This document shows positions 59,543 to 64,000 of a stretch of 64,000 bases of DNA, piece by piece. Every line of letters begins with the position of its first letter. Positions within the stretch are counted from its first letter, which is position 1. This stretch comes from Palsa-504 sp963767565. GTDB taxonomy: Bacteria > Actinomycetota > Actinomycetes > Streptosporangiales > Streptosporangiaceae. The stretch covers positions 124,001 through 188,000 of the forward strand of contig CAVYEG010000013.1 in assembly GCA_963767565.1 (NCBI GenBank), written 5' to 3'. Made by a program: the position numbers and the translations under genes. The notes under the pieces are model-generated. The model searched no databases. It saw only the letters and a program-made list of their open reading frames with translations, and was not told the origin of the DNA.

Positions 59543-60501
59543 GCGCGGCCCTCCCGATTCCCCTCATCCAGCTGCTGCAGGTCCTGACGGTCGCGATCGG
59601 CGCCCCCGGCGTGACGGGCGTGATCGCGAAGGTCGAGGCCCGGCTGCAGGGGCGCCGGGGGCCGCGGATCGCCCAGCCCTACTACGACCTGGCCAAGCTG
59701 TTCGGCAAGGAGGCGCTGGCCCCGGAGGGGGCGAGCTGGTTCTTCCTGGCCGCTCCGCTGGTCGCGGTGGCGGCCTACCTGACGATCCCGCTGCTGATCC
59801 CGGTGCTGACCACGTACGGGCTGCCGCTGGGGTACATGGGTGACATCCTGGGCGGCGGGTTCCTGCTGTCGCTGGCCAGTTTCGCGGTCGCGACCGCCGC
59901 GCTGGAGACCGGCAGCCCGTACGCGCAGCTGGGCTCGAGCCGGGCCAAGACGTTCTCGGCCATCACCGAGCCGGTAGTGCTGTTCGTGGTGTTCACCGTG
60001 GCCCTGCTGACCGGCACCGACCTGCCGTACGCGCTGGCCGCGACCGTCCGGTCCAGCGCCGGGCAGATCATCCGGCCGGCGCACCTGCTGGCCGCGGCCG
60101 CGCTGTTCATGGTGATCTTGCACGAGACCGGCCGGATCCCGGTGGAAACGCACACCGGCACCAACGAGTTCGGGATGATCGAGGAGGCCCGGTCCTTCGA
60201 GCACTCCGGACCGTACCTGGCCCTGCTGAAGTGGGCTAGCGAGCTCAAGCAGCTGATCCTGTTCACCATCCTGGCCGACGTGTTCCTGGCCCCCTGGGGC
60301 CTGGCCTCCACCCAGCGGCTCGGCGCGGTCATGCTGGCCATCGTGGCCCTGCTGGCCAAGGCGTGCGCGGTCGGCTGCGTGGTGGCGGTGATCGACAACT
60401 CCTTCGCCAAGCTGCGCCTATTCAAGATCACGGAGTACGTCTCGGCCGCGTTCCTGATCGCCGTGCTCGGCGTGTTCACGCTCTACCTCGGGGGTGGCTG
60501 A
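59539..60501 (+). CDS. hycD: Hydrogenase-4-like membrane subunit (HycD/HyfC, NuoH-like)
   Basis: A 320-residue membrane protein homologous to complex I subunit NuoH. Eight segments; cytoplasmic loop markers ARLQGRRGPRIAQPYYDLAK, SPYAQLGSSRAKTFSAITEP, HETGRIPVETHTGTNEFGMI and EEARSFEHSGPYLALLKWAS are the quinone-chamber/Q-module contact residues of this family, including the conserved glutamates. In group 4 hydrogenases it anchors the soluble arm and passes protons. GTG 59539 overlaps a mini-ORF; its stop overlaps the next ATG (TGATG). Order matches Rv0084-Rv0087 of M. tuberculosis. Confidence 0.93.
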   Translation: MSAALPIPLIQLLQVLTVAIGAPGVTGVIAKVEARLQGRRGPRIAQPYYDLAKLFGKEALAPEGASWFFLAAPLVAVAAYLTIPLLIPVLTTYGLPLGYMGDILGGGFLLSLASFAVATAALETGSPYAQLGSSRAKTFSAITEPVVLFVVFTVALLTGTDLPYALAATVRSSAGQIIRPAHLLAAAALFMVILHETGRIPVETHTGTNEFGMIEEARSFEHSGPYLALLKWASELKQLILFTILADVFLAPWGLASTQRLGAVMLAIVALLAKACAVGCVVAVIDNSFAKLRLFKITEYVSAAFLIAVLGVFTLYLGGG

Positions 60502-61193
60502 TGGACCCGACGCAGGCACCTGGCGTCTACGAGGGCGCGGCCAACGTGATCGCCGCGGTCATGCTGCTGATCGAGTTCGGCCTGCTCCGCCAGGCGCTGG
60601 CCCGGGACCAGATCCGGCTGTACATGGCGCAGTCCGCGCTGATCTCGGTGCTGGCCATCGTGATCGCCGCCGACCGGAACCTGCCCGACCTGTACGCGCT
60701 GGCCGCGCTGTCCGCGGCGCTGAAGGTGGTGGCCGTCCCGCTGGTCATGCGCCGGCTGCTCGGCCGGACCGACCCCATCGAGGGCGAAGAGGCGCCCGGC
60801 GTGGCCGGCAGCCAGACGCTCAGCCCGGCGTCTGCCGTGCTGGCCGGGATCGTGCTGGCCGCGATCGGGTTCTTCTGCTTCGGCGCCCTCAAGATCCACG
60901 GGCCCGCCGCCCCGGCGCTCGCGCTGGCGCTGGCCGCCGCGATAGTGCTGGTCTCGTTCGGCCTGATGATCGTGCGCCGCGATGTCGCCTCGCAGGCCAT
61001 CGGATTCTTCACGCTGGAGAACGCGATCTCGCTGGCGGCGCTGGTGGTGGCGGCCGGGCTGCCGCTGATCCTGGAGACCGCGTTCCTGTTCGACCTGCTG
61101 GTAGCGGTGGTGGTATTCGGCATGCTGATCCGGGCCACCCACGGCCGGTCCGAGTCGCTGTCCACCGCTGACCTGACCAAGCTGAGGGGGTAA
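60501..61193 (+). CDS. hycP: Hydrogenase-4 component E-like membrane subunit (HycP/HyfE)
   Basis: A 230-residue protein with seven hydrophobic segments, matching HyfE/NuoK-related subunits: YEGAANVIAAVMLLIEFGLL, LYALAALSAALKVVAVPLVM, QAIGFFTLENAISLAALVVA, ILETAFLFDLLVAVVVFGML. The intramembrane Glu in the ENAIS segment is typical of NuoK-like proton channels. ATG overlaps the hycD stop; hycQ follows after three bases. Confidence 0.9.
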   Translation: MDPTQAPGVYEGAANVIAAVMLLIEFGLLRQALARDQIRLYMAQSALISVLAIVIAADRNLPDLYALAALSAALKVVAVPLVMRRLLGRTDPIEGEEAPGVAGSQTLSPASAVLAGIVLAAIGFFCFGALKIHGPAAPALALALAAAIVLVSFGLMIVRRDVASQAIGFFTLENAISLAALVVAAGLPLILETAFLFDLLVAVVVFGMLIRATHGRSESLSTADLTKLRG

Positions 61194-61196
61194 CCG

Positions 61197-62678
61197 GTGC
61201 TCGGTGTCATCCTCGCGCTGCTCATCGTCCCGTTGGCGGCCGCGGTCGCGTGCGCCACCCTGCCCGGGCCGGCGGCCAAGCGGCTCGCCCCCGCCATCAC
61301 CGTGACCTCGGGTGTCGCCTGTTTCGGCCTCGTGCTCGCGCTGCTGCCCGCCGTCGCCCACCGGGACCTGAATTACCTGTCCTACCTGCGGGTCGACGCG
61401 CTCAGCGAGATCTTCCTGCTCGCTACCGGCTTCCTGTACGCCGTCGTGGCCATCTACACGGTGGGCTATGCGGAACGCCAGGGCCACTACCCCCGCTACG
61501 CCCGCCGGCTCTACGCCGGGCTGAACCTGTTCGCCTGGGCCATGCTGGCCGCGCCGCTGATGAGCAGCCTGGCCCTGCTGTGGATCGCCGTCGAGATCAC
61601 CACGATCGTCTCGGCGCTGCTGGTCGCGATCGAAAACACGGACGGCGCGGCCGAGGCGGCCTGGAAGTACGTGCTGATCGCCAGCGCGGGCCTCGGCCTG
61701 GCCCTGCTGGCCACCGTGTTCGCGTATTTCGCGGGCGCCCAGGTGCTCGGCGAGCACTACAACCTGGCCATCGCCCCGCTGATCCACGCGGCCGCGCGGC
61801 TGCCGGCCACCCCGGTGCGGCTGGCCTTCCTGCTCGCCCTGCTCGGCTACGGCACCAAGGTCGGCCTGTTCCCGGTGCACACCTGGCTGCCGGACGCGCA
61901 CTCCGAGGCGCCCACCCCGGTGTCCGCGCTGCTGTCCGGGGCGCTGCTCGCGGCCAGCTTCTACGCGATCCTGCGCTACTACGAGTTCACCGCGGCGGCG
62001 CTCGGCAGCGGCTTCCCGCGCGACGCGCTGCTGGCGTTCGGCGTGGCCTCGCTGCTGCTGGCCGCGCTGTACGTGTTCGGCCAGCGCGACATCAAGCGGC
62101 TGCTGGCCTACTCCAGCATCGAGCACATGGGCATCCTGGCCATCGGGGTGAGCTTCGGCGCGCCGGTGGCGCTGGCCGGCGTCATGCTGCACGTGCTGGC
62201 GCACGCGGCGGCCAAGGCGAACGCGTTCATGGGCGCGGGCGTGTTCGTGGTCAAGTACCGCACCAAGCAGATGGCGACCATGCGCGGCGCCCTGGACCTG
62301 CTGCCGTGGAGCGGGCCGCTGTTCTTGCTCGCGATCTTCGCGCTGTCCGCGCTGCCGCCCTCGGGCATCTTCCGCAGCGAGTTCCAGATCGTGGCCGGCG
62401 GCCTGGGCTCGGGCAACTACGCCGCCGCGGCGGTGCTGGTCGTGCTGGTCACGGTGGCGTTCTTCGGGCTGACCACTTCCACCACCCGGATCCTGTTCAC
62501 CCCGGCCCCGCGGTCGCTATCCGCTGCGGCGCCCATCGACCGCGGCGAGCCGAGCGCCTGGATGGTGGTGCCGGCGGTGGCCGGCATCGCGGTTCTCTTC
62601 GTCTTGGGCCTGCACCCGCCGGGCGAGCTCACCGGCCTGATCGCCCGCGCCGTGGCGCAGCTGGGGGCGGCGCGATGA
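61197..62678 (+). CDS. hycQ: Antiporter-like membrane subunit (HycQ/HyfF, NuoN/NuoL-like)
   Basis: A 493-residue Mrp/NuoL-N-type proton-translocating subunit with 13-14 membrane segments. Key stretches: IYTVGYAERQGHYPRYARRL, LLWIAVEITTIVSALLVAIE with the conserved Glu, AWKYVLIASAGLGLALLATV with the conserved Lys, HTWLPDAHSEAPTPVSALLS, and AYSSIEHMGILAIGVSFGAP. GTG 61197 follows GAGGGGG. Its stop overlaps the ATG of hycE by four bases. Confidence 0.93.
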   Translation: MLGVILALLIVPLAAAVACATLPGPAAKRLAPAITVTSGVACFGLVLALLPAVAHRDLNYLSYLRVDALSEIFLLATGFLYAVVAIYTVGYAERQGHYPRYARRLYAGLNLFAWAMLAAPLMSSLALLWIAVEITTIVSALLVAIENTDGAAEAAWKYVLIASAGLGLALLATVFAYFAGAQVLGEHYNLAIAPLIHAAARLPATPVRLAFLLALLGYGTKVGLFPVHTWLPDAHSEAPTPVSALLSGALLAASFYAILRYYEFTAAALGSGFPRDALLAFGVASLLLAALYVFGQRDIKRLLAYSSIEHMGILAIGVSFGAPVALAGVMLHVLAHAAAKANAFMGAGVFVVKYRTKQMATMRGALDLLPWSGPLFLLAIFALSALPPSGIFRSEFQIVAGGLGSGNYAAAAVLVVLVTVAFFGLTTSTTRILFTPAPRSLSAAAPIDRGEPSAWMVVPAVAGIAVLFVLGLHPPGELTGLIARAVAQLGAAR

Positions 62679-64000
62679 CGACGATCACCAAGCCGGACGT
62701 CCTGGCGCTGTGGAAGGAGCTCGAGTCCAGGGTGGCGGCGGGCGACCGGTTCGCCGGACTGTTCGCCGCCCGGGCCGCTGACCACAACCTGGTCACGCTG
62801 TCCGCGCATCTCGCAGTGAAGGGGGAAGGGGAGGTGGGTGGGGACGTCGACACCCTGGAGGTGACGCTGCCGTCCGGCGCGACACGCTACCCCGCGCTTA
62901 CCCCCCGGCTCGGCGCGGCGTTCTGGTACGAGCGCGTGATCCACGACCAGTTCGGCCTGGTGCCCGAGGGGCATCCCCGGCTCGCCCCGCTGATCCGCCC
63001 GGGCCAGCCGCTGCCCCGCCACGTGGAGGGCTACGGGCTGTTCACGATCCCGCACGGCCCGGTCCGGTCCGGGGTCTTTGAGTCCATCGAGTACCTGGTC
63101 GAGACGCCCGGCGAGGCCATCCCGCACCTGAACATGCGGGTGTTCTACAAGCACCGCGGCGTGGAGTCCCGGTTCACCGGGCTGGCCCTGCCCGACGGCG
63201 TCCTGCTGGCCGAACGCGCCGAGGGTATCGCCTCGGTCGCCCACGCGCTGGCCTTCTGCCACGCGGCCGAGCGGATCGCGGGCTGCACACCGCCGGCCGC
63301 CGCCGCCTTGGTCCGGGTGCTGCATGCCGAGCTGGAGCGGATCGCCAACCACCTGGACGTGGCGGTCCGGCTGGCTGACGCGGCCGGACTCGCGGTGGCC
63401 ACGGCCCGGCTGGCCCTGCACAAGGAGCAGGTCATGCGGCTGGTCAGCCGGATGTGCGGCAGCCGGTTCGGCCGCGGCGTGGTGGTCCCGGGCGGGGTCA
63501 CCGCGCTGCCGCGGCTCTCCCCGGCCGACCTGCGCGCCGAGCTCGACAAGCTGGCCACCCAGGTCACCGCCGAGGCCACCGCGCTGATGGCCACCTCCTC
63601 GTTCCTGGACCGGCTGCGCGGCACCGGCCCGCTGACCCCGAAGCGGGCCCGCACCCACGGGGCGCTGGGCCCGATCGGCAGGGCGGCCGGCTTCGCCGAC
63701 GACAACCGGCTGACCCGCCCGTACGACGCCTACCGGGACCTGGCGGTGCCGCCCGCCCGGTCGCACGCGGCCGGCGACGCGATGGCCCGGCTGCGGGTCC
63801 GGTGGGAGGAGGTGGAGTCCTCGTTCGGTCTGCTCCGGCTGGCTGCCGATGAATTGGCCGAACGAGCCGGCGACCAGCTGCGGGTCCGGTGCGAGCCCAC
63901 CGACGGCCGGGCGCTGGGCTGGGCCGAGGCGCCGCAGGGCGAGGTGCTCTACGACCTGAGCCTGGCCGGCGGCCAGATCGCCCGCTGCCACCCCCGGTCG
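62675..64000 (+). CDS. hycE: Hydrogenase-like large subunit, NuoC-NuoD fusion (HycE), incomplete at window end
   Basis: At least 442 codons, open at the window edge. Residues 1-115 are a NuoC-like domain (FWYERVIHDQFGLVPEGHPR). From about 125 the NuoD/large-subunit domain: VFESIEYLVETPGEAIPHLN, ERAEGIASVAHALAFCHAAE, VLHAELERIANHLDVAVRLA, GSRFGRGVVVPGGVTALPRL, ALGPIGRAAGFADDNRLTRP. The position of the first NiFe ligand pair (RxCGxC in true hydrogenases) reads RAEGIAS, residues 181-187, so both cysteines are absent. The second CxxC would lie beyond 64000. ATG overlaps the hycQ stop. By family it belongs to an energy-converting hydrogenase-related complex that probably does not handle H2. Confidence 0.9.
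   Translation, partial: MTTITKPDVLALWKELESRVAAGDRFAGLFAARAADHNLVTLSAHLAVKGEGEVGGDVDTLEVTLPSGATRYPALTPRLGAAFWYERVIHDQFGLVPEGHPRLAPLIRPGQPLPRHVEGYGLFTIPHGPVRSGVFESIEYLVETPGEAIPHLNMRVFYKHRGVESRFTGLALPDGVLLAERAEGIASVAHALAFCHAAERIAGCTPPAAAALVRVLHAELERIANHLDVAVRLADAAGLAVATARLALHKEQVMRLVSRMCGSRFGRGVVVPGGVTALPRLSPADLRAELDKLATQVTAEATALMATSSFLDRLRGTGPLTPKRARTHGALGPIGRAAGFADDNRLTRPYDAYRDLAVPPARSHAAGDAMARLRVRWEEVESSFGLLRLAADELAERAGDQLRVRCEPTDGRALGWAEAPQGEVLYDLSLAGGQIARCHPRS

Noticed and set aside
60483..62204. 573-codon minus-strand frame opposite the hyc-like genes.
   Set aside because: Gln/Arg/His-rich low-complexity translation typical of the antisense of membrane-protein genes; the plus-strand hyc genes are unmistakable.
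59539..64000. Functional H2-evolving NiFe hydrogenase.
   Set aside because: The large subunit lacks the first CxxC pair; only the relation to group 4 hydrogenases and complex I is supported.

Overview
The window is about 70% GC and entirely chromosomal in character. Several features point to a soil actinomycete: abundant GTG and TTG starts, many apparently leaderless genes, a class II DAHP synthase, a WS/DGAT acyltransferase with acyl-CoA synthetases, SigG- and SigE-type sigma factors, a one-TM Ser/Thr kinase, and a membrane hydrogenase-like operon whose gene order resembles hycD-hycP-hycQ-hycE of Mycobacterium tuberculosis. The Streptosporangiales or a nearby order seems plausible, but the sequence alone does not fix the genus. 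No rRNA, tRNA, CRISPR array or prophage was seen.

Layout. 0-5.6 kb: secreted beta-propeller protein ending in a strong hairpin terminator, a 3-hydroxyisobutyrate-dehydrogenase-like enzyme and an ATP-dependent DNA ligase. 5.6-7.9 kb: a visibly eroded patch with an agmatinase lacking its N-terminus, an intact GNAT, a GNAT joined to the C-terminal part of a TetR regulator, and a HAD fragment. 7.9-24 kb: housekeeping and regulation (MuiA/DUF4139, MBL hydrolase, Nudix, SnoaL protein divergent from an ECF sigma factor, DAHP synthase, DUF1992, GH63-like glucosidase, second ECF sigma factor, acyl-CoA synthetase, malic enzyme). 24-34.6 kb: secreted DUF4232/glycosidase-like protein preceded by 13-nt iterons, orphan response regulator, amylosucrase, an ABC exporter with its two-component system in one operon, and a 2OG-Fe(II) oxygenase coupled to an O6-alkylguanine methyltransferase. 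34.7-43.1 kb: CurA-like reductase, an IS982 transposase, then a tightly overlapping lipid operon (two alpha/beta hydrolases, WS/DGAT, TetR, SDR) divergent from an acyl-CoA synthetase. 43.1-49.7 kb: gene debris, then an efflux block with three MarR regulators, an MFS permease fused to a universal stress domain, and an ABC exporter. 49.6-50.6 kb: Mop protein, truncated HTH gene and frameshifted TnpB remnant. 50.6-58.2 kb: P-loop kinase and Ser/Thr kinase, a multi-TM sensor-like protein, a Rieske oxygenase with an FAD monooxygenase, and a secreted phosphoesterase. 58.2-64 kb: YdcF protein and the hyc-like operon, whose last gene runs off the window.

The most unusual signals are regulatory. At least ten genes carry a TANNNT-like -10 box six or seven bases before the initiation codon. 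Two of these boxes sit before 10-11-codon upstream ORFs whose TGA overlaps the GTG of the next gene, and a third mini-ORF with the same GTGA overlap precedes hycD. An 18-bp perfect palindrome at 5592-5646 shares 23 identical bases with the linker of the MFS-stress-protein fusion. The hycE-like subunit lacks the first CxxC of a NiFe site.
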